Below are positions 42,502-51,485 of a DNA stretch of 64,000 bases, piece after piece. The notes under the pieces were generated by a model. That model made no database searches and was not told the DNA's origin. It saw only the letters and a program-made list of their open reading frames with translations. Position 1 is the first letter of the stretch. Every line of letters begins with the position of its first letter. The stretch is from Phycisphaeraceae bacterium (GTDB taxonomy: Bacteria > Planctomycetota > Phycisphaerae > Phycisphaerales > Phycisphaeraceae), in the NCBI GenBank assembly GCA_029260595.1, contig JAJDCY010000010.1, positions 421,675 to 485,674 on the forward strand. Reading direction: 5' to 3'. Position numbers and translations under genes: made by a program.

Positions 42502-44186
42502 GGTTTGTCGGAACGGTAACCCTGCGCGATCGGCATGCGTCGGCCGAAACCAAACGCACGGCCGGTGATCTTTAGGCCGGGTGCGGCCTGCTTTCGCTTG
42601 TACTCGTTCGTGTCGATCATGCGCACAACCCGCAGGATCACAGCCGGGTCGGTGTTGTGTATTTCGGCTGCGATCTGGTCGATTGAGTGTTCGTGCTCGA
42701 CGTACAACTCGATGATGCGATCCAATAATTCATATGGTGGTAGCGAGTCCTGATCGGTCTGATCGGGGCGCAGCTCGGCGCTGGGCGCTTTGGTGATTGA
42801 TGATGGGGGGATTACCGGGCCACCGTAGCGTGCGCGTAGCGGGGAGTCGGGCGAGTCGTTGATCCAGTTGCCCAGTCGCCACACCATGGTTTTTGGCACG
42901 TCGCTGAGCACGGCTAACCCGCCGCACATGTCGCCGTAGAGAGTGCAGTACCCGACGGCTAGCTCGCTTTTGTTGCCGGTGGTCACGAGCAGTGAGCCGA
43001 ACTTGTTGCTGATCGCCATCAGCAGTGTGCCGCGGATACGTGCCTGGAGGTTTTCTTCGGTGGTGTCCGGCGCTCGCCCCTGAAACACGGGCGCGAGCGC
43101 ATTTTCGAACGCCTGATTCGCGTCGTGGATTGAGATCTGGTGCAGCTTGATTCCCAGGCGTTTGGCGAGGTCGGCTGCGTCGTCGATCGATCCGGGTGAG
43201 CTGTATTGAGACGGCATCGCGATGCCGGTCACGGCGTCGGGCCCGAGTGCCGCGACGGAGAGCGCGGCAGTAACCGCGGAGTCGATCCCACCGGAAAGCC
43301 CGAGTACAAGCGACTTGAAGCCGCACTTGCGACAGTAGTCGCGCAATCCCAACACCAGAGCGTGGTAGGCGGACGCATCTCCGGTCAGGGGTGATTCGAT
43401 GCGCTGCCCGCCCGCTGCAGGAAGGTCCACGATCAGCAGGTCTGGTTCGAATCCTTTGGCGTGTGCGATCACCTGGCCGGTCGGGTCGATCGCACAGCTT
43501 TGTCCGTCGAACACCAACTCGTCGTTCCCGCCGACCTGGTTGCAGAACAGCACGGGAAGTCCGTGACGCATCGCCGCGGCGGCAAGCAGGCGCAGGCGGA
43601 ACTCGTGTTTGCCCACGACAAACGGTGACGCGGAACAGTTGATGTGCACTTGGGCGCCCGCGGCCGCGAGGCGGTCGATCGGCGAGTCGTCGTAGCGGCG
43701 GTGGGGGATCAGGTCGTGGTCGTTCCACATGTCTTCGCAGATGCTTACGCCCAGCCGCTGGCCGAGCAGGTCGACGGTACTCGACTGATCAGGCGGTGCG
43801 GGTTCGAAGTACCGGTGCTCGTCGAACACGTCGTACGTTGGCAAGAGTGTTTTCGCGGCGTTGGATTCGACTCGGCCGTCGCGGCAAAAGGCAACCGCGT
43901 TGTGCAGCGGGCGGCCGCGGGGCGCACCGGTCGCACGCGGGTATCCGATTAGCGCCGCGATCCCGGTGCAATGGGAGGCGAGTTCCTCAACGGCTTCGGC
44001 GCAGCGCCGGATCACCGCCGGTTTGAGCAGCAGGTCTTTGGGCGGGTAACCGATGATCGCCAGTTCGGGGAACACGACCAGGTCGGCGCCGAGGTCGCCC
44101 GCGCGGTTGATCGCGTCGCGCAGCTCGGCGGTGTTGGCAGCGATGTCGCCAATGGTCGGATTCGTTTGAGCCAGGGCGATCTTCAC
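42498..44186 (-). CDS. nadE: Glutamine-dependent NAD+ synthetase
   Basis: This 562-residue two-domain enzyme amidates nicotinic acid adenine dinucleotide to NAD+. The N-terminal nitrilase-like glutaminase domain has Glu ([17 protein letters not shown]), Lys ([12 protein letters not shown]) and Cys ([11 protein letters not shown]). The C-terminal synthetase domain has the PP-loop [37 protein letters not shown] and the tail [22 protein letters not shown] 44186 is taken as start because homology begins there ([14 protein letters not shown]); the frame continues upstream with unrelated residues. It is transcribed alone toward gnd. Confidence 0.95.
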   Translation of the reverse strand: MKIALAQTNPTIGDIAANTAELRDAINRAGDLGADLVVFPELAIIGYPPKDLLLKPAVIRRCAEAVEELASHCTGIAALIGYPRATGAPRGRPLHNAVAFCRDGRVESNAAKTLLPTYDVFDEHRYFEPAPPDQSSTVDLLGQRLGVSICEDMWNDHDLIPHRRYDDSPIDRLAAAGAQVHINCSASPFVVGKHEFRLRLLAAAAMRHGLPVLFCNQVGGNDELVFDGQSCAIDPTGQVIAHAKGFEPDLLIVDLPAAGGQRIESPLTGDASAYHALVLGLRDYCRKCGFKSLVLGLSGGIDSAVTAALSVAALGPDAVTGIAMPSQYSSPGSIDDAADLAKRLGIKLHQISIHDANQAFENALAPVFQGRAPDTTEENLQARIRGTLLMAISNKFGSLLVTTGNKSELAVGYCTLYGDMCGGLAVLSDVPKTMVWRLGNWINDSPDSPLRARYGGPVIPPSSITKAPSAELRPDQTDQDSLPPYELLDRIIELYVEHEHSIDQIAAEIHNTDPAVILRVVRMIDTNEYKRKQAAPGLKITGRAFGFGRRMPIAQGYRSDKP

Positions 44187-44349
44187 GGGTGGGGTCCGTT
44201 TGGCGTTGAGGGTGGGAAACGTGTTTGTCGCTACCACTATAGGCCGTGTGAGCGGCTGGAACACGCGGCAGCGATGGCCTGTGCGTGTGGGGCGGTCTGA
44301 CCGTTCACGGTCGTTGACCCGGCGGTGGGGGGGGCATACTTTGGGTGGT

Positions 44350-45333
44350 ATGAGCAGACAATTGGCAAGGGTTGCAGGGTGTGTGCCGGTGTTGTTGGTG
44401 GTCATGGCCGGGGCCGGGTGTGCGATCGCCGAAGCCGAACGGGCGGCGCGTGCGGACTATCACCTGACCCGTGCGCGGTTGTACATGGAGTACGAGCTGC
44501 CCGAGACGGCGCTGCTGCAGTTTGAGCTGGCGTTGGATCAGAACCCGAAGCTTGTCGAAGCGCTGCTCGGTTTGGGCGACTTCTACCGGTACGAGGGTGA
44601 GCTTGATCGTGCGGCGGAGCTTTATCGTAAAGCGGTGCGGCTGCGGCCGAAGAGCTTTGACGCGCAGCATAGCCTGGGGCTGGTGCGGCAGTTGGAAGGG
44701 CAGTTGGCCAAAGCGGTGGCGCGGTATTTACGCGCGTTGGTGATTCGGCCGGACAGTTTTGTGGCGAACCATCACTTAGCCGGGGCTTATTTGCAGATGG
44801 GTGAGCCGGGCGAGGCGCGGGTGTACGCCGAGCGTGCGGTGGAGTTGGACCCGGAGAGCCAGGCCGCCTGGGCGACTGTCGGGACGGCGTACAGCATGCT
44901 CGGGATGCCCGAGGATGCTGTTAATGCGTACCGGCAAGCGGTCGAACTGGGCGAGATGGCTGAGCCGGTGCTGCTGGGGTTGGCTGATGCGCATCTTCGG
45001 TTGGGCCACTTCGAGCAGGCGGTGGTTGTGCTTGAATCGCTCGAGGCCGAGAGCCCCAGCGTGACGCTTTACGAGCGGCTTGGTTTGGCGCGGTTCAAGA
45101 TGCGGCGTTACGGGGACGCGTTGGCCAGCTATCGGCGGGCGCTGGCGATCGATGGGGACGATGTCGCGTCGCTGAACGGGCTGGGCGTTTGCCTGATGAC
45201 GCTGTACCTCCAGTCCGGCCGGGCCGAGCAGGCGTACCACGATGAGGCGCTCGACGCGTGGCGGCGGAGCATCCAGCACCAGCCCGGGCAGGCTCGGATT
45301 GTTGGGCTGTTGATGCGCTACCGCGGGATCTGA
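44350..45333 (+). CDS. TPR-repeat protein, probable lipoprotein
   Basis: This encodes 327 residues from ATG 44350. A signal peptide ends in VVMAGAGC (an imperfect lipobox). About seven consecutive tetratricopeptide repeats follow (about 35-310; for example ALLGLGDFYRYEGELDRAAELYRKAVRL and AWATVGTAYSMLGMPEDAVNAYRQAV), so almost the whole protein is a TPR superhelix. TPR proteins are scaffolds for protein contacts; an envelope assembly role is probable but the partner is unknown. It diverges from nadE across about 160 bases. No catalytic domain is attached. Confidence 0.82.
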   Translation: MSRQLARVAGCVPVLLVVMAGAGCAIAEAERAARADYHLTRARLYMEYELPETALLQFELALDQNPKLVEALLGLGDFYRYEGELDRAAELYRKAVRLRPKSFDAQHSLGLVRQLEGQLAKAVARYLRALVIRPDSFVANHHLAGAYLQMGEPGEARVYAERAVELDPESQAAWATVGTAYSMLGMPEDAVNAYRQAVELGEMAEPVLLGLADAHLRLGHFEQAVVVLESLEAESPSVTLYERLGLARFKMRRYGDALASYRRALAIDGDDVASLNGLGVCLMTLYLQSGRAEQAYHDEALDAWRRSIQHQPGQARIVGLLMRYRGI

Positions 45334-45536
45334 CCGGGTGTTTGGGGTTGGCGGTGAGACGTCGCTGACGTGGAGCCGGATGAGAACTACAGTTGTCGCC
45401 GGTTGCCTTCCAACAGAATCCCCATCTCAGCCGTAGTAAGAAGCAGCAGTGGGACGTGAGGGCGGATGCTGTAGCTGCCAGCCCGCATCGCCAACACGAC
45501 GCGGTCGCTGTGTAAACCGATGGTATCGGAGGCCCA

Positions 45537-46049
45537 TTGCGACTAATCACGCAGAAGATCTACCGGGCGTTTCCGGTGTTGGATCACCTAAGCGACGAGG
45601 CGTGTCGGCGCGTGATCCGAAAAGCGCGAGGGCGGTGGTGGCTATGGCGACTGTGGATGTGGCTCGTGGCGGTGATCGTATTCTACATTTCTGCGTCCGT
45701 TTTTAGCATCCTGTGTCTGTTGTTTTTGAATGCCATGTCGCTGCTTGACGGGGGCGGGTTCGGGCAGCGACTCGGGTGGGTGATCTTGCTCGTGATGCAG
45801 CTCTTGCTGCCGGCGCTCTGTGCATTGTTAGTACGCGATCGGATGCTCGGGGTCCGGGTCAAGAAGGGGCTGCGAGGCCGATTGCAGCACCTGCGTTGTG
45901 GCAAGTGTGATTATTTACTGATCGGTGTGTCGTCAGCGAGCGGGAGTGTGACGTGTCCGGAGTGCGGGGAAACGTACACGCTTGAGCAGTTGGGGATCGA
46001 GGAGAAAGACTTGCTGGCTCCGTCCACGGGGGACGCGGCGACGGGTTAG
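45537..46049 (+). CDS. Membrane protein with C-terminal zinc ribbon
   Basis: This encodes 170 residues from TTG 45537, chosen because CGGAGG ends four bases upstream. Two membrane helices (about 38-68 and 80-98) are followed by a cytoplasmic zinc ribbon, LRCGKCDYLLIG with TCPECGETY (two CxxC pairs). The arrangement (helices, then a ribbon of the 'C.kCgY.l.g' type) is common in planctomycete membrane proteins of unknown function. The stop shares TTAG (46046-46049) with the convergent nrnA stop, leaving no room for a terminator between them. Confidence 0.75.
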   Translation: MRLITQKIYRAFPVLDHLSDEACRRVIRKARGRWWLWRLWMWLVAVIVFYISASVFSILCLLFLNAMSLLDGGGFGQRLGWVILLVMQLLLPALCALLVRDRMLGVRVKKGLRGRLQHLRCGKCDYLLIGVSSASGSVTCPECGETYTLEQLGIEEKDLLAPSTGDAATG

Positions 46050-47119
46050 CCGGCGGCCGCGGTGATGGCGGCCTCGACTTTCGCGATCACTTCGTTGAGC
46101 GGGGCATGGACCTTGGCGCCAGCGGCGCGGGCGTGGCCGCCGCCGCCAAATTGTTGTGCAAGTTGCGAGACGTCAACGGCGGTGGGGCTGTGTTTGCTGC
46201 GGAAACTCAGGCGGATCGGACCCAGGTCGGTTCCGGCGGCGGCGGGTGTTTCGGTGATCAGCACGACCAGCTCGACTGACGCGACGGCTTGTGGCAACTC
46301 GACGAGGCGCTCGGTCTCTTCCGCCAGTGCGCCGGTTTCGGCGAAGTCGTCCGCGCGCAGGACGATGATTGCGACACGCTTATCGGCGAGAAATCGCAGG
46401 TTGGTGAGTGCCCGCGTTTGCAGTGCGAGTTTCTCGGGGCGCTCGGCCTGTTCGAGCGTCTGGTAGAGCGTCGCGGTATCGACGCCGCGGCGGATCAGTT
46501 GGGCGGCGAGCTCGTGGGTTTGTGGTCCGGTGTTTGAGAATCGGAACCAGCCGGTGTCCGACGCTAGGCCGACGTAGAGCGCATCACACGCGGTCGGGGA
46601 CAGCAGGTCGGTCCCGGGCGCGGCGAGCAACTGGAGTTGATCGATGAAACGCGCGATCACCTCGCAGCAGGCTGCGGCTTTGCCATCGACGTGCCGCCAG
46701 GCCGCGGGGATATCGCCGTTGAGGTGGTGATCGATGATCAGCGTGCGGTCGAGCAGCCGCGTGATCGTCGGCTTGAGCGGTGAGACCTGCGACCAGGCAC
46801 CGGTGTCGCAGACAATCAGCAGATCGGGGTCGGGGCCCGGGGGAGTATCCGGGCCGACTGTCTCGACCAGCTCATGGCCTTTGAGGCTGGCGAAGTTGGC
46901 TGGGACCGGGGGCATGAGCCAACCGGTGGCGTCGCGGCCGAGCCCGCGTAGGGCGGCTGTGAGCGCGACCACGCTGCCGAACGCGTCGCCGTCGGGTTTA
47001 GCGTGAGTGGTGATCGCAATGCGTTCGGCTGCGCCGGCTTTCTTCGCCGCGTCCGCGAGCGAGATTGTGGACTCGTACCCGGCGGGGGGTTGGGATGGTG
47101 TTGCTGGCTTGGCGGTCAT
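46046..47119 (-). CDS. nrnA: DHH phosphoesterase, NrnA-like oligoribonuclease/pAp phosphatase
   Basis: This 357-residue DHH/DHHA1 protein degrades very short RNAs and often also dephosphorylates 3'-phosphoadenosine 5'-phosphate. The Mn-binding motifs are HAKPDGDAFGS, VCDTGAW and LIIDHHLNGD. The C-terminal DHHA1 domain ends with the substrate-binding FGGGGHARAAG. The first motif has Phe where Ile is usual (GDAIGS), which is conservative. ribF lies nine bases upstream on the same strand, so the two are surely co-transcribed; ribF-nrnA neighbours are common in bacteria near rbfA/truB, which are not present here. Confidence 0.92.
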   Translation of the reverse strand: MTAKPATPSQPPAGYESTISLADAAKKAGAAERIAITTHAKPDGDAFGSVVALTAALRGLGRDATGWLMPPVPANFASLKGHELVETVGPDTPPGPDPDLLIVCDTGAWSQVSPLKPTITRLLDRTLIIDHHLNGDIPAAWRHVDGKAAACCEVIARFIDQLQLLAAPGTDLLSPTACDALYVGLASDTGWFRFSNTGPQTHELAAQLIRRGVDTATLYQTLEQAERPEKLALQTRALTNLRFLADKRVAIIVLRADDFAETGALAEETERLVELPQAVASVELVVLITETPAAAGTDLGPIRLSFRSKHSPTAVDVSQLAQQFGGGGHARAAGAKVHAPLNEVIAKVEAAITAAAG

Positions 47120-47128
47120 GGGCTCGGT

Positions 47129-48106
47129 TTATCCGGCTGCGGCTGTGGGCGTGTTGATTGTGCTTGGCGACAGCAGGCCTGCGGCGTCCCACTGGCGGGT
47201 CAGATCGACGTCGCGCTTTATTTGATCGGTTAGTTCCGCGATGCCGGGGAAGGGTATCTGGTCGCGCACCCAGCGTGCAAAGTGCAGGGTGACCGGCTGG
47301 TCATAGAGGTCGGCGTTGAAGTCGAGCAGGTGGGCTTCGATGCACAGCGCGTTCTGGCTGAACGTGGGCTTGTGGCCGATGCTGATCGCGGCGGTGTGGG
47401 CCGAGCCGTCAGGTAGAACGGCGTGTCCGGCGTAAACGCCCTCGGCGGGGACCATCATGGCGATGAGTGAGGCAGGGTTGAGGTTGGCGGTGGGGAAACC
47501 CAGGTCGCGGCCTCGTGCCTCGCCACGGGCGATCGGGGCGGTGAGGCAGAACGCCTTGCCCAGGCATCGGGCGGCGTCGGCGACACGGCCGTGCGCGAGT
47601 AAGCCGCGGATCAGCGAGCTGCTGACGGGTGTGTTGAGCTGGTCGTGCAGTGTGACGCTAACCTGGCCGACGACTTCGGTGTCGAATCGCAGGTCGGGTG
47701 GGAGGGCGGCTGCGAGTTGCATCAGTGTGGCGCAGTCGCCGGCGCGGTTGCGGCCGAAGCGAAAGTCGGCTCCCTCGACGACGACGGCTGGGTGGTGCTG
47801 CTCGGCGAGTTGTCGGACGAAATCGGCTGGGTCGAGTCTGAGGGTCTGGTGGGTCGGTTCGATCTCGATGACGCGATCTGCACCGGCGGCTTTGAGGGCT
47901 ATGGATTTCTGTTCCGCGGTCATCAGCCGTGGCGGTTCGTGGCCGGGGCGGAGTGTTGCGGCGGGATGGGGCTCAAATGTGAGCGCGGTGACTGTCAGGG
48001 CGGTGGGTTGATCGGTGCGGCGGGCAAGCTCGGCGGCTCGCGCGATGATGCGTTGGTGCCCCAGGTGCACACCGTCGAAATTGCCGATCGAAACCACGCT
48101 GGGCAT
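47129..48106 (-). CDS. ribF: Bifunctional riboflavin kinase/FAD synthetase
   Basis: This 325-residue RibF makes FMN and FAD from riboflavin. The N-terminal adenylyltransferase domain has VSIGNFDGVHLGHQRII (nucleotide-binding HxGH region), EGADFRFGRNRAGD and SSSLIRGLL. The C-terminal kinase domain has GRDLGFPTANLN (the PTAN substrate motif), EGVYAGHAVL, SIGHKPTF and IEAHLLDFNADLYD with the catalytic Glu. Length is usual. The leader is only about 50 bases from the dehydrogenase gene upstream, so ferredoxin, dehydrogenase, ribF and nrnA may be one transcription unit. No FMN riboswitch is visible ahead of it. Confidence 0.95.
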   Translation of the reverse strand: MPSVVSIGNFDGVHLGHQRIIARAAELARRTDQPTALTVTALTFEPHPAATLRPGHEPPRLMTAEQKSIALKAAGADRVIEIEPTHQTLRLDPADFVRQLAEQHHPAVVVEGADFRFGRNRAGDCATLMQLAAALPPDLRFDTEVVGQVSVTLHDQLNTPVSSSLIRGLLAHGRVADAARCLGKAFCLTAPIARGEARGRDLGFPTANLNPASLIAMMVPAEGVYAGHAVLPDGSAHTAAISIGHKPTFSQNALCIEAHLLDFNADLYDQPVTLHFARWVRDQIPFPGIAELTDQIKRDVDLTRQWDAAGLLSPSTINTPTAAAG

Positions 48107-48158
48107 GGGCAGAAGGATAGTGGGTCGTGGTGGGCTTGGCGAGCTTGTCCGCCGGTAA

Positions 48159-49100
48159 TCAGGCCGGGTGATCGGGGGTGCGACCGTCGAGCACGGCTGC
48201 GACGTCGCGGACGACCCAACTCATGTTGCGCAATGCGTGGTTTGTGCGAGAGGCGGTGTGGGGGAGGAGCCGGACGTTGGGCAGCGCGAACAGTGGGTCG
48301 GCGGGGTTGGGCGGTTCGGGGTCGTGGACATCGAGGATCGCGCGAGCCTGCGGATTGGCTGCGGCCCAGGCGGCGAGGGCGTTGTGGTCGATCAGCATGC
48401 CGCGCGCGGTGTTGATCAAGATGCACGTGGGTTTGAGGGCGGTGAGCTGGTCGCGGGTGAGCAAATGGCGGTTGTCGGGACGGCCGTCGGTGTGGATGGT
48501 GAGGATGTCGGAGTCGCTCAGAAGCGTGGGTTGATCAACCGGTATGCACGGGGGGTTGGTCGGTGGGTCAGGGATTGGAAGGACGTCGTGCACGAGCGTT
48601 CGCATCCCAATCGCATGCGCGATGCGGGCGACGCGCCGGCCGATACGGCCGAAACCGAGCACGCCGAGTGTGAGCGTGTCGAGCTGGGTGCCGGTGTCTT
48701 GTTTACGGAGTTGGTGGAAGGTTTCGGGTGTGGTGTCGGGGGTGAGGGTGGTGCGTGGGCGGAGCTGGTCGAGGATGAGTGCGAAGACGTATTCGGCGAC
48801 GGCGGCGGAGTTGGCATCAGGCGTGTAGACGACGGTGATGCCGCGATCGCGACATGCGGGCAGATCGATGTTGTCCAGTCCGACGCCGGCACGCCCGACC
48901 ACGCGGAGGTTCGGCGCTCGATCCAGCAGTGCTGCATCGACGCGGGTGTAGGTGCGGACGATGAGTGCGTCGGCTGTCGCGAGCGCGGCATGCAGGGCGT
49001 CCAGTTGTTGGTAGGGGCGCTGCAGCACGGTAGCGCGCCCCGCAAGCCAGTCGGCGCACGGTGCGTCGATCGGTTCGGTGACGACAACGGTAGGGGGCAT
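48159..49100 (-). CDS. D-2-hydroxyacid dehydrogenase (phosphoglycerate dehydrogenase-like)
   Basis: This 313-residue NAD-dependent enzyme of the SerA/D-lactate dehydrogenase superfamily has GRAGVGLDNIDLPACRDRGI, the Rossmann LGVLGFGRIGRRVARIA and the catalytic Arg segment LINTARGMLIDHNAL. Glu in DVHDPEPPNPADPLFAL and the His of LLPHTASRTNHA complete the triad. It lacks the ACT/ASB extensions of full SerA, so the substrate could be 3-phosphoglycerate, glyoxylate/hydroxypyruvate or another 2-keto acid. ATG 49100 starts the homology; a much longer frame continues upstream through the ferredoxin gene and is spurious. Confidence 0.88.
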   Translation of the reverse strand: MPPTVVVTEPIDAPCADWLAGRATVLQRPYQQLDALHAALATADALIVRTYTRVDAALLDRAPNLRVVGRAGVGLDNIDLPACRDRGITVVYTPDANSAAVAEYVFALILDQLRPRTTLTPDTTPETFHQLRKQDTGTQLDTLTLGVLGFGRIGRRVARIAHAIGMRTLVHDVLPIPDPPTNPPCIPVDQPTLLSDSDILTIHTDGRPDNRHLLTRDQLTALKPTCILINTARGMLIDHNALAAWAAANPQARAILDVHDPEPPNPADPLFALPNVRLLPHTASRTNHALRNMSWVVRDVAAVLDGRTPDHPA

Positions 49101-49147
49101 CCCGTGGCCTTGGGCGGTGTGGGAGTGCGGAGCGGCTGGGGGATCGG

Positions 49148-49405
49148 CTACTTGTAGTAGTCGGCGTTCTTCTGGATGAACGAATCCCACTCGCTGGGCA
49201 GGTCTTCCTCGGGGAAGATCGCCTTGACGGGGCATTCGTCCACACACAGGCCGCAGTCGATGCAGGTGTCCGGTTCGATGTAGAGCATCTCGGCGTTTTC
49301 GAACTCGGGCTCGTCCTTGGTCGGATGAATGCAATCGACCGGGCAGACCTCGACGCAGGCGGTGTCTTTGGTCCCGATGCACGGTTCGGCGATGATGTGT
49401 GGCAT
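49148..49405 (-). CDS. Seven-iron type ferredoxin
   Basis: This is an 85-residue soluble electron carrier. Cysteines 9, 17, 21 and 25 (C-x7-C-x3-CPVDC) and 48, 51, 54 and 58 (CIDCGLCVDECP) follow the spacing of Azotobacter FdI-type 7Fe ferredoxins, in which the first motif helps bind a [3Fe-4S] and the second a [4Fe-4S] cluster. C25 could supply a further ligand. The C-terminal helix is short and acidic. AGAGGG stands about eight bases before the ATG. It may serve cluster enzymes such as IspH, but nothing in the neighbourhood proves a partner. Confidence 0.92.
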   Translation of the reverse strand: MPHIIAEPCIGTKDTACVEVCPVDCIHPTKDEPEFENAEMLYIEPDTCIDCGLCVDECPVKAIFPEEDLPSEWDSFIQKNADYYK

Positions 49406-49649
49406 GGGTTGGCCCTCTTTCTAAGCGTTCTAAGCGTTGCGTTTGAAGCGTTTTTCCCGGCGATCGGTTCCTGGCGGGCGTGATCCGGGTCGGATGACTG
49501 CCCGTGTGAAGTATATGTCGGCTTTGGCCGGGGGCAACTTGCAAAAAGAGGTTGGTTGGCGGAGCGATTATGAGGGGTGGGACCTGTGACGGAGCGGTGC
49601 CACACGTCCGGGCCCCGTGGGCGCCACGGCTGTTACAATCGCAGTCGTG

Positions 49650-50567
49650 ATGGCGAAACATGCTCGAAAAATACCGGCCGACACCGTCGTTCAAGGCGAT
49701 TGCATCGAGGCGATGGCTTCCTGGCCGGCGGGGAGCGTGGATCTGGTTTTTGCCGATCCGCCTTACAACATCGGGTATGACTACGATGCGTACCACGACA
49801 AGCGCGACCACGACGAGTATGTCGGGTGGACGGACGATTGGATCGATGCGGCTGTGCGGCTGATCAAGCCCGACGGGAGTTTCTATGTCCTGATCGGTGA
49901 CGAGTACGCGGCTGAGGTACGGATGCGGCTGCGTCACCATGAGCGCGGCGGGCGGTTGGTGTTCCGCAATTGGATCGTGTGGCATTACACATTCGGGCAG
50001 AATTGCAAGAAGAAGTTCAACCGGTCGCACGCACATCTTTTCTATGCGGTCGGACCGGGTGGGGCGTTTACGTTTAACCGCGATGCGATTGCTGTGCCGA
50101 GTGCGCGGCAGACGACCTATGCGGACCGGCGCGCGAATCCGGCTGGCAAGGTTCCGGACGACACGTGGTACCTACGCCCGCAGGAGGCGGGGGGCGAGTA
50201 TTTTCGGCCGGGTGAGGATACGTGGTATCAGTCGCGGCTGTGCGGGACGTTCAAGGAGCGGACCTCGTGGCACCCTTGTCAGTTGCCGGAGGCGCTGCTT
50301 GAGCGGATCGTAAAGGTATCGAGCAACCTCGGTGATCTGGTGTTTGACCCGTTTGTTGGGAGTGGGACGACGCTCGCGGTGGCGCGGCGGCTGGGTCGGC
50401 GTTGGTTGGGTTGTGAGGTAAGTGAGGCGTACGCGGAGAAGGCGCTTGAGCGGATCGTAGCTGTTACACCAGCGGATGAGCAGAAGACGGCCTCGCGGGG
50501 TGAGCCGGTTGTAACGGTTCGCGATATCGTGACTGCGGAGAAACGATTGTTTGATCCGTCGGCGTGA
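49650..50567 (+). CDS. Solitary DNA methyltransferase (beta class, adenine-N6 or cytosine-N4)
   Basis: This 305-residue site-specific amino-methyltransferase has catalytic motif IV DPPYN (36-40) placed before the AdoMet-binding motif I DPFVGSGTT (about 233-241), which defines the beta arrangement. NCKKKFNRSHAHLFY and the stretch 110-225 probably form the target recognition part. HPCQLPEALLERIV is the usual helix before motif I. It has no restriction endonuclease or specificity subunit beside it, so it looks like an orphan regulator-type or decayed-system enzyme. DPPYN favours N6-adenine. A GTG precedes the ATG at 49647; neither has a ribosome binding site. Confidence 0.9.
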   Translation: MAKHARKIPADTVVQGDCIEAMASWPAGSVDLVFADPPYNIGYDYDAYHDKRDHDEYVGWTDDWIDAAVRLIKPDGSFYVLIGDEYAAEVRMRLRHHERGGRLVFRNWIVWHYTFGQNCKKKFNRSHAHLFYAVGPGGAFTFNRDAIAVPSARQTTYADRRANPAGKVPDDTWYLRPQEAGGEYFRPGEDTWYQSRLCGTFKERTSWHPCQLPEALLERIVKVSSNLGDLVFDPFVGSGTTLAVARRLGRRWLGCEVSEAYAEKALERIVAVTPADEQKTASRGEPVVTVRDIVTAEKRLFDPSA

Positions 50568-50635
50568 GGAACGCAACGGCCTGCTGCTCCGCCACGATTC
50601 GGTCTGGACAGGTGGTTTCAACAGGAATGATTGGC

Positions 50636-51478
50636 ATGAGGTGTCACCAAACCAGCACGTTGGGTATCGCGGTGGTGTTGATAGCTATCGCGTTGTTTAT
50701 CGGATGTGACGAGGGGGTGCCGATGCAGACGGATGCGCCTTCGTTGGCGGTCGACTCGCTTGAGGCGTGTTGCCCGCCTGGACTTGTCAAAGGTGGCGCG
50801 GACGCCAGTGCTGGCGTCGTTGCAGCAAGCCAGCCGAGCGAATCCAACGTGGCCCAATCACAGCCGGCAACCGGTGGATCGCACGACGACACAGATCGCG
50901 CGGCTAGTGGTGCGAGCGGTGGCTGGCGCGCCGGGCCCTGGTTAGAGCCGGCGGATCGCGATGTGTTTTACCTGGACTTCGCGGTGACGGACCAGGACGG
51001 GCGCGAGTTGAACCTGCAAGACCTTGTGGGTAAGCCGATCGCGTTGACGTTCATCTTCACGCGTTGTCCGAGCCCTGATATGTGTCCGCTGATGACGGCT
51101 ACGATGGCCGGGCTGCAGGAACGTGTCGAGCAGGCGGGGCTCAGCGATCGCGTCCGCCTGGTGATGATGACGTATGACCCGACCTACGACACGCCTGCAC
51201 GACTCAAGGCCTATGGAGCCGGGCGAGGACTGCAGTTCACTAACGCGCTGATGTTGCGGCCGGACCCGGATCGATTCCGTGAGTTGATCGACGAGCTGCG
51301 CATCGGCGTGAGCTACAACGCCGACGGTTCGATCGGGCACTTCATTGAGCTGCTCCTGATCGACAGTGATGGCCGGTACGTCCGCGACTACCAGGGTGCG
51401 ATATGGGGCAACGAGGCTGTGTTGGCGGACCTGAAGCGGCTTGATGCCGAGCGGCGGTCCGCACAAGTCGGCGGGTAA
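50636..51478 (+). CDS. SCO1/SenC-family thioredoxin-fold lipoprotein
   Basis: This encodes 280 residues from ATG 50636, with CAGGA nine bases upstream. A lipoprotein signal (IAVVLIAIALFIGC) leads into a low-complexity Ser/Ala/Gly linker (about 25-105). A SCO thioredoxin fold follows: VTDQDGRELNLQDLVGKP, LTFIFTRCPSPDMCPLM, RLVMMTYDPTYDTP and the His-bearing SIGHFIELLLID. SCO proteins deliver copper to CuA of cytochrome oxidase or guard thiols. The copper-site cysteines are spaced C-x5-C here rather than the classical C-x3-C, a variant I recall from planctomycete-type SCO proteins. The acyltransferase gene begins seven bases downstream. No oxidase gene is in the window. Confidence 0.88.
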   Translation: MRCHQTSTLGIAVVLIAIALFIGCDEGVPMQTDAPSLAVDSLEACCPPGLVKGGADASAGVVAASQPSESNVAQSQPATGGSHDDTDRAASGASGGWRAGPWLEPADRDVFYLDFAVTDQDGRELNLQDLVGKPIALTFIFTRCPSPDMCPLMTATMAGLQERVEQAGLSDRVRLVMMTYDPTYDTPARLKAYGAGRGLQFTNALMLRPDPDRFRELIDELRIGVSYNADGSIGHFIELLLIDSDGRYVRDYQGAIWGNEAVLADLKRLDAERRSAQVGG

Positions 51479-51485
51479 AACTTCG

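Noticed and set aside
43440..43460. tRNA T-loop-like GGTTCGAATCC
   Set aside because: It lies inside nadE and has no acceptor or anticodon arms around it.
48168..49157. 329-codon open frame on the + strand
   Set aside because: Antisense to the hydroxyacid dehydrogenase; no homology recognisable.
49419..49436. Tandem TTCTAAGCG repeat upstream of the ferredoxin gene
   Set aside because: Only two nine-base units; too small to call an iteron, CRISPR or mobile element.
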